Positions 26,205 to 34,289 of a stretch of 64,000 nt of DNA are shown one piece after another. The notes under the pieces are model-generated. The model had not been told where the DNA came from, did not search any database, and was given only the letters and a program-made list of their open reading frames with translations. Within the stretch, counting starts at the first letter, position 1. Each line of letters opens with the position of its first letter. The translations under genes and the position numbers were made by a program. Origin of the DNA: JAEYFP01 sp047602645 (GTDB lineage Bacteria > Bacillota > Clostridia > Lachnospirales > Lachnospiraceae); NCBI GenBank assembly GCA_047602645.1, contig JASGGU010000006.1, positions 29,289-93,288 on the forward strand, read 5' to 3'.

Positions 26205-26218
26205 TCATTGCATAGAAT
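26190..26218 (+). promoter_or_regulatory. Sigma-A promoter of the pheST T-box transcript
   Basis: TTGACT (26190-26195) and TAGAAT (26213-26218) with 17-base spacing. It overlaps the end of the YihY-like coding region. Confidence 0.82.
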
Positions 26219-26224
26219 AAAAAA

Positions 26225-26550
26225 TAACTATTCAGTATATTTGAAAAATTCGATGAAGGTGTTAAGTAGGACATTATTTTCTTGCAGAGAGAGGAGACCG
26301 CCGGCTGTAAGTCTCCTTAAGTTCAAATAATTGTTCGAATTTCCCACCGGAGCAGTTTCCCTGAAATGTGATGTCGTATATCAGGAGGCGGAGGTTATGG
26401 CTTTTGAAATGCGCGCAGTAAGGGAAAACGGTTATGCCCGTTACGCATAATGAGTGTCGGCAGTGTTTTGTTTGCTGCCGGAATATGGGTGGTACCGCGG
26501 AAAAACTTTCGTCCCTCTGAATGATTCAGGGAGACGAAAGTTTTTTCGTG
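26225..26550 (+). promoter_or_regulatory. T-box riboswitch, phenylalanine-specific
   Basis: A leader for tRNA-Phe. Stem I shows AGTAGGAC, then GCAGAGAGAGG and CGGCTGTAAG, and a specifier region GAATTTCCCACC in which TTC (26341-26343) is a Phe codon; a one-base shift gives TTT, also Phe. The core GGGTGGTACCGCGG is at 26487-26500. The terminator follows directly. The downstream genes pheS and pheT agree with the specifier. Confidence 0.92.
26502..26548 (+). terminator. T-box terminator of pheST
   Basis: The arm at 26502-26513 (AAAACTTTCGTC) pairs with 26533-26544, with an inner CC..TGAA/TTCA.GG extension, and runs into six T residues. Confidence 0.9.
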
Positions 26551-26599
26551 TACAAAGATCAAAAGCAAATTGGAAGTGTGAAGGAAGGAGAAAGAAACT

Positions 26600-27619
26600 A
26601 TGAAAGAGCAGCTGAAGCAAATCAGAGACGAAGCACTGAACCAGATTCAGGCATCGGATGTGTTGGAAAAATTGAATGAGGTAAGAGTGAACTTTCTGGG
26701 AAAAAAAGGAGAGCTGACATCTGTGTTAAAAGGGATGAAAGATGTTGCACCTGAGGATCGTCCGAAGGTCGGACAGATGGTTAATGAGACAAGGGAAGCG
26801 ATTGAGCAGGCGCTGGAGGAAGCCAAGCTGAAGATGGAGCGTGCCGTTAGGGAAGTACAGATGAAAAACGAGGTCATCGACGTGACGCTGCCTGCTAAAA
26901 AGGATACGATGGGACACCGTCATCCGAACACAATTGTCATGGAGGAGGTCGAGCGTATTTTTGTCGGCATGGGCTATGAAGTTGTGGAAGGACCCGAAAT
27001 CGAAACGGATTATTATAACTTTGAAGCATTGAATATTCCGGCCGATCATCCGGCAAAAGATGAACAGGATACATTTTATGTTAACGGCGATTTTTTACTG
27101 CGCACCCAGACATCGGGAACACAGGTTCATGAAATGGAGAAAGGAAGGCTTCCGATTCGAATGATTGCGCCGGGAAGAGTATTCCGCTCCGATGAGGTAG
27201 ACGCGACGCATTCCCCTTCCTTCCATCAGATTGAGGGGCTTGTCATTGACAAACACATCACCTTTGCTGATTTAAAGGGAACGCTTGCGGAATTTGCAAA
27301 GGAGATGTTTGGTGAAGAGACGAAGGTACGTTTCAGACCGCATCATTTTAATTTCACGGAGCCTAGTGCGGAAGCGGATGTTTCCTGCTTCAAATGCGGG
27401 GGAAAGGGCTGCAGGTTCTGCAAGGGAACAGGCTGGATTGAAATTCTCGGGTGCGGTATGGTACACCCGAATGTACTGAAGATGAGTGGCATTGACCCGG
27501 AGGAGTATTCCGGCTTTGCGTTCGGTCTCGGATTGGAAAGAATCGCTCTGCTCAAATATGAAATCGACGATATGCGACTGCTGTATGAAAATGACATCCG
27601 CTTCTTAAAGCAGTTTTGA
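26600..27619 (+). CDS. pheS: Phenylalanyl-tRNA synthetase alpha subunit
   Basis: The catalytic alpha subunit of the tetrameric enzyme that charges tRNA-Phe. The 339-residue protein has an N-terminal coiled-coil arm (about 1-85) that grips tRNA, class II motif 1 around GYEVVEGPEIETDYYNFEALN, motif 2 around RVFRSDEVDATHSPSFHQIEGL and motif 3 FGLGLERIALLKY. A Cys-rich CFKCGGKGCRFCKG insert (four Cys) before motif 3 is typical of the Clostridia form and may bind zinc. AAGGAGA precedes the ATG. It is controlled by the phenylalanine T-box and followed by pheT. Confidence 0.97.
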   Translation: MKEQLKQIRDEALNQIQASDVLEKLNEVRVNFLGKKGELTSVLKGMKDVAPEDRPKVGQMVNETREAIEQALEEAKLKMERAVREVQMKNEVIDVTLPAKKDTMGHRHPNTIVMEEVERIFVGMGYEVVEGPEIETDYYNFEALNIPADHPAKDEQDTFYVNGDFLLRTQTSGTQVHEMEKGRLPIRMIAPGRVFRSDEVDATHSPSFHQIEGLVIDKHITFADLKGTLAEFAKEMFGEETKVRFRPHHFNFTEPSAEADVSCFKCGGKGCRFCKGTGWIEILGCGMVHPNVLKMSGIDPEEYSGFAFGLGLERIALLKYEIDDMRLLYENDIRFLKQF

Positions 27620-27681
27620 CATTATTTTTTTTTACAGCTTGAATGAAGACAGAAAGCAGAAAAAGAAAGGAATAGACGATT

Positions 27682-30147
27682 ATGAATACATCATTATCAT
27701 GGATCAAGGCTTATGTGCCTGAACTTTCCTGTACCGATCAGGAGTATACGGATGCGATGACCCTTTCAGGAACAAAGGTGGAAACGTTTGAGCGTCTTGA
27801 CAAAAATTTAAAGGATATTTATGTGGGGCAGATTTTATCAATTGAAAGGCATCCTGATGCGGATAAGCTGATTGTTTGTCAGGTAGATTTGGGCGAAAAA
27901 CACCTTCAGATCGTAACGGGTGCCTCCAATGTGCAGGTTGGAGACAAGGTTCCCGTAGTTGTAGACGGAGGCAAGGTAGCCGGCGGACATGACGGCGGTT
28001 CGCTTCCGGAGGACGGCATCGTTATTAAAAACGGAAAGCTGAGAGGGGTGGATTCCTATGGCATGATGTGCTCGATTGAGGAGCTCGGATCGAGCAGGGA
28101 ACTGCATCCAGAGGCACCGGAGGAAGGGATCTACATTTTTCCTAAGGATACGGCCGTGGGCAAAGACGCGGTCGCAGAGCTGGGATTGCGTGACACGGTA
28201 TTTGAATATGAAATTACCTCCAACAGAGTTGACTGTTACAGTGTGCTTGGTATTGCAAGGGAGGCGGCCGCAACGTTTGATAAGCCGTTTTTAGAACCAA
28301 AGGTGGAAATCAAGGGGGCCGGAGAAAACGTGAACGATTACGTTTCTGTGGAGGTGCTGGATCAGGAGCTCTGTGCGAGATATACGGCAAGGGTATGTAA
28401 AAATATAAAAATCGGTCCTTCGCCGAAGTGGATGCAAAGAAGGCTTGCCGCGAGCGGGATCAGACCGATCAATAACCTCGTTGATATTACGAATTATGTC
28501 ATGGAGGAATACGGACAGCCGATGCATGCATTTGATTTGGATATGGTAGCCGGTCATAAAATTATTGTCAAGCGTGCAAAAGACGGCAATGAATTTCTGA
28601 CACTCGACGGACAAAGCAGAAAGCTTGATTCAAATATGCTGATGATCTGTGACGGGGAAAAGGAAATCGGTATCGCCGGCATTATGGGCGGCGAAAATTC
28701 AAAAATCACGGATGCTGTAAAAACTGTGTTATTTGAAGCCGCAACCTTTAACGGTGCAAATATTCGTAAATCGGCAAAACGCCTCGGACTTCGCACGGAC
28801 GCTTCCGGTATTTTTGAAAAAGGGCTGGATCCGCATAATGCGCTGGCCGCAATCAACCGGGCATGTCAGCTGATAGAGGAGCTTGGCTGCGGTGAGGTCA
28901 TCGATGGTGTTGTGGATGTTCATGGGGCGCTCCCGAAGGAGCGGATGATCAAATTGGATGTAAAACGCATCAATGCGCTGCTCGGAACCGATATTACAAA
29001 AGATAGGATGCTGGATATTCTGAAAAGACTGGAAATCCGATATGATGCGCAAAACAGCCTTCTGACGATCCCGACATTCCGTCAGGATTTGGAAGGAATT
29101 GCCGATATCGCGGAGGAAATCGCACGCTTCTACGGATATGACAAAATTGGAGAGACACTGCCGACAGGCGAAGCAACGACCGGAAAGCTGTCGTTTAAGT
29201 TAAGGATTGAACAGCTTGCAAGGGATATTGCGGAGTACTGTGGTTTTTCACAGGGCATGTGCTATTCATTTGAAAGTCCGAAAAATTTTGACAAACTGCT
29301 GATTCCGCAGGAGAATGCGCTGAGAAAGACCGTTACAATTGCAAATCCGCTCGGTGAAGATTTCTCCGTAATGCGAACGATTTCCCTCGGCGGTATGCTG
29401 ACCTCTTTAGCGACGAATTATAATAGAAGAAACAAAAATGTAAAACTATATGAGCTTGGAAATGTTTATCTGCCAAAGCAACTCCCTATTGAAGAACTGC
29501 CGGATGAAAGAATGCAGATGACACTTGGATTTTACGGGGAGGGTGATTTTTTCAGCATGAAGGGCGTGATCGAGGAATTTTTCGAATATGTCGGAATGAA
29601 GAAAAAAGTTTCCTATTACCCAAACGGTGCGGATCTGAGCAGATTTACCAGAAATTATGCTGTCCTTTCCGAAAGCTACCCGTATCTGCATCCGGGCAGA
29701 CAGGCCAATATTGTCTATGAAAATGTTAATGTCGGATTTATAGGCGAGGTGCATCCCGAAGTCGTTTCTAATTATGATATGAAAGGCAAGGTCTATGTGG
29801 CAGTGCTTGATATGCCGTCCATAGAGCCGTTTGCAACATTTGAAAGAAAATATACCGGCATTGCAAAATATCCGTCTGTAAATCGTGATATCAGCATGGT
29901 CGTTCCGAAGAACGTGCTTGTCGGCCAGATTGAGGATATTATCGCACAGCGCGGCGGAAGAATACTGGAGGGCTACGAGCTGTTTGATATTTATGAGGGG
30001 GAGCAGATCAAAGCAGGCTTTAAGTCGGTGGCCTATTCCGTCGTATTCCGTGATCAGGAGAAGACACTTGAGGATAACGATGTCAATGCAGCGATGAAAA
30101 AGATTTTAAATGGACTGGAGCGTCTTGGAATTGAACTCAGACAGTAA
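27682..30147 (+). CDS. pheT: Phenylalanyl-tRNA synthetase beta subunit
   Basis: The 821-residue beta subunit with the usual domain order: an N-terminal B1 part, an OB-fold EMAP/tRNA-binding domain (about 38-155, with RHPDADKLIVCQVDLG), the B3/B4 editing domain, B5 domains with a tandem PFAM B5 pattern (HYAGLRTDASGIFEKG-like region here as LRTDASGIFEKGLD), the catalytic-like core domain, and a C-terminal ferredoxin-fold anticodon-binding domain (YPSVNRDISMVV...). Length is normal. AGAAAGGAAT precedes the ATG. It is cotranscribed with pheS after 62 bases. Confidence 0.97.
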   Translation: MNTSLSWIKAYVPELSCTDQEYTDAMTLSGTKVETFERLDKNLKDIYVGQILSIERHPDADKLIVCQVDLGEKHLQIVTGASNVQVGDKVPVVVDGGKVAGGHDGGSLPEDGIVIKNGKLRGVDSYGMMCSIEELGSSRELHPEAPEEGIYIFPKDTAVGKDAVAELGLRDTVFEYEITSNRVDCYSVLGIAREAAATFDKPFLEPKVEIKGAGENVNDYVSVEVLDQELCARYTARVCKNIKIGPSPKWMQRRLAASGIRPINNLVDITNYVMEEYGQPMHAFDLDMVAGHKIIVKRAKDGNEFLTLDGQSRKLDSNMLMICDGEKEIGIAGIMGGENSKITDAVKTVLFEAATFNGANIRKSAKRLGLRTDASGIFEKGLDPHNALAAINRACQLIEELGCGEVIDGVVDVHGALPKERMIKLDVKRINALLGTDITKDRMLDILKRLEIRYDAQNSLLTIPTFRQDLEGIADIAEEIARFYGYDKIGETLPTGEATTGKLSFKLRIEQLARDIAEYCGFSQGMCYSFESPKNFDKLLIPQENALRKTVTIANPLGEDFSVMRTISLGGMLTSLATNYNRRNKNVKLYELGNVYLPKQLPIEELPDERMQMTLGFYGEGDFFSMKGVIEEFFEYVGMKKKVSYYPNGADLSRFTRNYAVLSESYPYLHPGRQANIVYENVNVGFIGEVHPEVVSNYDMKGKVYVAVLDMPSIEPFATFERKYTGIAKYPSVNRDISMVVPKNVLVGQIEDIIAQRGGRILEGYELFDIYEGEQIKAGFKSVAYSVVFRDQEKTLEDNDVNAAMKKILNGLERLGIELRQ

Positions 30148-30157
30148 GGAAACGGGA

Positions 30158-31207
30158 ATGCAAATGAAAACCTCAGAATTTTATTTTGACCTTCCAAAGG
30201 AACTGATTGCACAGGATCCTTTGGAGGATCGTGCGGCCTCCCGCCTGCTTGTGCTTGATAAGCAGACAGGAGAGATCGCCCATCATCAATTTCGGGAAAT
30301 CGGCAAATTTTTAACTCCCGGGGACTGTCTTGTGTTAAATAATACAAAGGTCATCCCGGCAAGACTTTTGGGCGTTAAAGAGAATACCGGAGCAAATGCG
30401 GAGGTGCTGCTTTTAAAGCGTAAGGATAATGATATTTGGGAGACGCTTGTTAAGCCTGGTAAAAAGCTGCGTGCGGGTGCTCGTCTAAGTTTTGGCAGCG
30501 GTATTCTAAAGGCGGAGATTTTGGATACTACAGAGGCGGGGGGCCGTCTCGTTCAGTTTTTTTATGACGGTATCTTTGAAGAGGTGCTCGACCAGCTGGG
30601 CGAAATGCCGCTGCCTCCGTATATTACACATAAGCTAAAGGATAAAAACCGCTATCAGACTGTTTATGCCAAGTATGAAGGCTCTGCGGCGGCACCGACG
30701 GCAGGGCTGCATTTTACAAAGGAGCTGCTTGCACAGCTTGAAGAAAGCGGTATTGTCATCGCGTATGTAACGTTGCATGTGGGGCTTGGTACATTTCGGC
30801 CTGTGAAGGTTGAAAATGTACTTGAGCACCATATGCATTCCGAATACTATCAAATTACACAGGAAGCGGCTGAGAAAATTAACAGAGCGAAGGAAAGCGG
30901 ACACCGGGTCATCTGTGTTGGAACGACAAGCTGCCGCACAATCGAGAGTGCGGCGGAAGAAAATGGGCATTTATCGGCAAGCGGCGGAAATACGGATATT
31001 TTTATTTATCCGGGCTATCGTTTCAAGTTAATGGATTGTCTCATCACGAATTTTCATCTGCCGGAATCAACTCTTTTGATGCTCGTCTCTGCGCTCGCGG
31101 GCAAAGAACATATCTTATCGGCTTACAAGGAGGCAGTAAAGGAGAGCTATCGTTTTTTTTCTTTTGGGGACGCGATGCTTATTACAGATCATTTGAAAAA
31201 TATGTAA
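30158..31207 (+). CDS. queA: S-adenosylmethionine:tRNA ribosyltransferase-isomerase
   Basis: Builds the epoxycyclopentane ring of epoxyqueuosine on tRNA, using the ribosyl group of SAM. The 349-residue protein starts MQMKTSEFYFDLP and has the family blocks DRAASRLLVLD, VLNNTKVIPARL, GSAAAPTAGLHFT and TNFHLPESTLLMLV. AAGGA at 30146-30150 suits ATG 30158; ATG 30164 two codons later is the other choice. It begins 10 bases after pheT and may be read through from it. No other queuosine gene (tgt, queG) is in the window. Confidence 0.95.
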   Translation: MQMKTSEFYFDLPKELIAQDPLEDRAASRLLVLDKQTGEIAHHQFREIGKFLTPGDCLVLNNTKVIPARLLGVKENTGANAEVLLLKRKDNDIWETLVKPGKKLRAGARLSFGSGILKAEILDTTEAGGRLVQFFYDGIFEEVLDQLGEMPLPPYITHKLKDKNRYQTVYAKYEGSAAAPTAGLHFTKELLAQLEESGIVIAYVTLHVGLGTFRPVKVENVLEHHMHSEYYQITQEAAEKINRAKESGHRVICVGTTSCRTIESAAEENGHLSASGGNTDIFIYPGYRFKLMDCLITNFHLPESTLLMLVSALAGKEHILSAYKEAVKESYRFFSFGDAMLITDHLKNM

Positions 31208-31226
31208 ACTGTTTGTAAAATATGGC

Positions 31227-31255
31227 TTGTAAGAATAGGCAAAGTATTATATGAT
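31227..31255 (+). promoter_or_regulatory. Probable sigma-A promoter of the PilZ gene
   Basis: TTGTAA (31227-31232) and TATGAT (31250-31255) with 17-base spacing in the 135-base gap after queA. Confidence 0.6.
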
Positions 31256-31342
31256 AAATATGTATATTTGAGGCTACAGTTTTAACCAAAATAAGACTGC
31301 ATCCGATCATTCAGAAACATCATGTATGGAAAGGGGTACCAT

Positions 31343-31687
31343 ATGGAGGAAAAGAGAAGAAACAGACGGATCGTGCTGGACGCGTTTCTTGTAATGCAGC
31401 GGATTGATTCGGGGAAGGACGATATCATACCGGTGGAGGTTCTTAATCTTTCCAAGACGGGGATTGGTTTTAAATGCAAAAGAATACTGGAAATCAATTC
31501 GGTTTATGAAACGGAGCTGACGATTTGGACAAAGGAGATCATTCATACATTTGTCAATATAACACGTTTGGATACTGACGGCGAGGATAATGTTTATGGA
31601 GCGACGTTTGTAGGTATGACTGAAGCAGATGCGGGCAAAATTGCCATTTATGACATGTTTGATGCGGCAAATGTAAATGAGCAGTGA
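31343..31687 (+). CDS. PilZ-domain protein, cyclic di-GMP effector candidate
   Basis: A 114-residue single-domain protein. The cyclic di-GMP site of PilZ is visible: an RxxxR-type arginine cluster near the N-terminus (EKRRNRRIV) and NLSKTGIGF, which matches [D/N]xSxxG. So it can be expected to bind the second messenger, perhaps made by the GGDEF protein at 7.5 kb. AGGGG at 31332-31336 with a six-base gap supports ATG 31343 over an in-frame upstream ATG at 31322. No effector domain is attached, so the output is by contact with a partner. A terminator follows it. Confidence 0.85.
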   Translation: MEEKRRNRRIVLDAFLVMQRIDSGKDDIIPVEVLNLSKTGIGFKCKRILEINSVYETELTIWTKEIIHTFVNITRLDTDGEDNVYGATFVGMTEADAGKIAIYDMFDAANVNEQ

Positions 31688-31738
31688 CGGATATCCGGCA
31701 GTAAACAGAGGTATCCGATTGTATCAAAAGGATAGAAT

Positions 31739-31779
31739 GAAGTCCACTCTGCCGTTGGAAGAGTAGGGCTTCCTTTTTT
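31739..31779 (+). terminator. Terminator directly before the Mrr-like gene
   Basis: GAAGTCC (31739-31745) pairs with GGGCTTC (31766-31772), continued by ACTCT with AGAGT, and is followed by CTTTTTT. The T-run touches the ribosome binding site of the next gene. Confidence 0.82.
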
Positions 31780-31789
31780 GGGGAGGAAT

Positions 31790-32611
31790 ATGGCTTACGC
31801 AATTCAAATTCTTATTTTTGTGTCATTTTTGTTTGCAGGTTATCTGATCAGGGCATGTAATCGAGGGGCACTTGCCTACCGCCGGTACCGCAAAAAAAAA
31901 CGGGCGGATCAAGAGTATCTGGAAGCGGAAAAGACAACTGAGCTACTGCTTAATGAATTTCACAGCAGGCCAATCCTGTTTGAAAGCTATGTGGCCGCTG
32001 TATTTGAAAGTGCCGGTTATGAGCAGGTGACAGTGACAAAGGCGGTAAATGACGGCGGTAAGGATTTGATTATGTATAAAAACAAGAAAAAATATGTCGC
32101 TGAGGTCAAGCTTTACCGACCGCAATATAGAATCAGCAGGGAGCGTATCCAGAAGCTGCATTCCGCGATGCTCGATACCGAGGCGGATGGCGCCTGCTTC
32201 GTGACGACAAGCGATTTTACCCAGAATGCGGTCGTCTATGCAGGCAAGCATGGAATTGATCTGATCAACGGCTACCTGTTTGGCAGATTTGTCAGGCTTT
32301 TGGAGCAGGAGGACAAAAAGGGGAAGAATCAGCTCTTATTTTTGCATGAGATGATGAAAGAAGACAGTGAAGCGCTCAAAAAGAAAAATGAGGGAAAAGC
32401 ATGGCTTCTGATGGGGAGCTTTCTTGCAGTCTATCCGGTTTATTCAATTGGCTGTCTGTACCTGATAAACAGTATGGAAGGTGCTGCAGATCGTTCCTAT
32501 ATGGGAATGCTTGCACTGCTGATTTTTTTGAATGCAATTAATTTGAGAATATTTGTCAAGTGCTTGATCCGGTATAAAAGTTATTGCGGTTGCAGGATAA
32601 AAAGTGTATAA
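31790..32611 (+). CDS. Membrane-anchored Mrr-like restriction endonuclease-fold protein
   Basis: A 273-residue protein with an N-terminal membrane segment (about 4-22), a PD-(D/E)xK nuclease-like domain, and two C-terminal membrane segments (about 205-225 and 238-255). In the domain, YVAAVFESAGYEQVTVTK is the usual entry helix, Asp92 in GGKDLIM and Glu105-x-Lys107 in VAEVKLY form the catalytic site, followed by the QKLHSAM helix. This is the Mrr_cat/restriction endonuclease type IV fold. Such membrane proteins are common but not studied; whether it acts on DNA near the membrane, e.g. incoming DNA, is unknown. GGGGAGG precedes ATG 31790. Confidence 0.83.
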   Translation: MAYAIQILIFVSFLFAGYLIRACNRGALAYRRYRKKKRADQEYLEAEKTTELLLNEFHSRPILFESYVAAVFESAGYEQVTVTKAVNDGGKDLIMYKNKKKYVAEVKLYRPQYRISRERIQKLHSAMLDTEADGACFVTTSDFTQNAVVYAGKHGIDLINGYLFGRFVRLLEQEDKKGKNQLLFLHEMMKEDSEALKKKNEGKAWLLMGSFLAVYPVYSIGCLYLINSMEGAADRSYMGMLALLIFLNAINLRIFVKCLIRYKSYCGCRIKSV

Positions 32612-32674
32612 TTCCTAAAGTGGATAAGGAGTGCAAGAAACAATAAATGCAGGTTGTACAGAAGGAGAATGAAG

Positions 32675-34216
32675 ATGAGTAAAAAACCAACAGTATTAAT
32701 GATTTTAGATGGCTACGGGTTAAATGAGCGACCGGACGGAAATGCCGTATACGAAGCTAAGACACCCATAATTGACGGACTGATGCGCGATTATCCGTTT
32801 GTAAGAGGACTTGCAAGCGGTATGGCAGTCGGACTTCCTGACGGACAAATGGGAAACTCCGAAGTCGGACATCTGAATATGGGTGCCGGTCGTATTGTAT
32901 ATCAAGAGCTTACGAGAATTACAAAAGAGATTCAGGATGGTGTATTTTTTGAGAACAAAGCGCTTTTGACGGCGGTTGAAAATTGTAAGAAGGGTGATTC
33001 CGCCCTTCATTTATTCGGTCTATTGTCAGACGGCGGTGTGCACAGTCATAACACACATCTGTATGGCCTGCTGGAAATGGCAAAGAGACATGATCTGCGC
33101 AAGGTTTATGTGCATTGCTTTCTGGATGGCCGCGATACACCGCCGAAGTCCGGCAAGGGCTATGCAGAGCAGCTTCAGGCAAAGATGCGTGAAATTGGTA
33201 TCGGTGAAATTGCTTCGGTTATGGGACGTTATTATGTAATGGACAGAGATAATAATTATGATCGTGTGAAGCTTGCTTATGCCGCTTTGACACATGGAGA
33301 AGGCTTAAAGGCAGCCAATGCCGAGGAAGCGATTCAGGCATCCTACGACAGAAACGAAACAGATGAATTTGTAAAGCCAACTGTGATTGTCAACGGAGGT
33401 GTACCGGTCGGTACAATCAATGATGAGGATTCTGTGATCTTTTTCAATTTCAGACCGGACAGAGCTCGTGAGATTACACATGCTTTCTGTGATGATGAAT
33501 TCCGTTCCTTTAAGCGAGATAAGAAGCTTGACATTATTTATGTTTGTTTTTCTGATTATGATCCGTTAATTGAAAACAAGCTTGTCGCATTTAAAAAAGT
33601 AGCTGTTACGAATACTTTTGGAGAGTGGCTTGCAGATCATAATATGACGCAGGCAAGAATTGCCGAAACAGAGAAATATGCGCATGTCACCTTTTTCTTT
33701 AACGGGGGCGTGGAAGAACCGAATGAGGGAGAGATAAGGATTCTTGTGAAATCCCCGAAAGTTGCAACATATGATTTAAAGCCGGAGATGAGCGCTTACG
33801 AAGTCTGCGATAACCTCGTAAAGGCAATCAAGGCCGATAAATATGATGTGATCATCATCAACTTTGCAAATCCGGACATGGTAGGACACACCGGCGTAGA
33901 AAGTGCGGCAATCAAGGCAGTGGAAGCTGTCGATGAATGTGTCGGAAGAGCAGTAGACGCTGTAAAAGAAGTCGGCGGCGTGCTGTTTGTCTGCGCGGAT
34001 CACGGTAATGCGGAACAGCTCGTTGATTATGCAACGGGGACTCCGTTTACGGCACACACAACTAATCCGGTGCCATTTATCCTCGTCAATTATGATTCTT
34101 CCTACACGCTGCGCGAAGGAGGCTGCCTGGCTGATATTGTGCCGACACTGATTGAGACGATGGGTATGAAGCAGCCGAAGGAAATGACGGGAAAGTCCTT
34201 GCTTATCAAAAAATAA
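32675..34216 (+). CDS. gpmI: 2,3-bisphosphoglycerate-independent phosphoglycerate mutase
   Basis: Interconverts 3- and 2-phosphoglycerate with manganese. The 513-residue protein starts MSKKPTVLMILDGYG; the phosphorylated Ser is in MGNSEVGHLNMGAG. The DGRDTPPKSG loop and the later CADHGNAEQL and HTTNPVPFI metal-site strands are all present. GAAGGAGA before ATG 32675 fixes the start (an in-frame ATG lies two codons upstream and a TTG seven). It is followed directly by eno, the next step in glycolysis, across a hairpin that may be its terminator. Confidence 0.96.
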   Translation: MSKKPTVLMILDGYGLNERPDGNAVYEAKTPIIDGLMRDYPFVRGLASGMAVGLPDGQMGNSEVGHLNMGAGRIVYQELTRITKEIQDGVFFENKALLTAVENCKKGDSALHLFGLLSDGGVHSHNTHLYGLLEMAKRHDLRKVYVHCFLDGRDTPPKSGKGYAEQLQAKMREIGIGEIASVMGRYYVMDRDNNYDRVKLAYAALTHGEGLKAANAEEAIQASYDRNETDEFVKPTVIVNGGVPVGTINDEDSVIFFNFRPDRAREITHAFCDDEFRSFKRDKKLDIIYVCFSDYDPLIENKLVAFKKVAVTNTFGEWLADHNMTQARIAETEKYAHVTFFFNGGVEEPNEGEIRILVKSPKVATYDLKPEMSAYEVCDNLVKAIKADKYDVIIINFANPDMVGHTGVESAAIKAVEAVDECVGRAVDAVKEVGGVLFVCADHGNAEQLVDYATGTPFTAHTTNPVPFILVNYDSSYTLREGGCLADIVPTLIETMGMKQPKEMTGKSLLIKK

Positions 34217-34243
34217 ATTGTTAGAAATAGAATATGGAATCGG

Positions 34244-34284
34244 ATTCCTCCTAATACTATCCTTATCATTGTATTAGGAGGAAT
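34244..34284 (+). promoter_or_regulatory. Long hairpin holding the eno ribosome binding site (terminator-like)
   Basis: A perfect 14-bp inverted repeat: 34244-34257 (ATTCCTCCTAATAC) with 34271-34284, 13-base loop. The right arm contains AGGAGG, the eno ribosome binding site, and is followed by TTTTA and the ATG at 34290. The same structure could end gpmI transcripts and block eno translation. Confidence 0.85.
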
Positions 34285-34289
34285 TTTAT

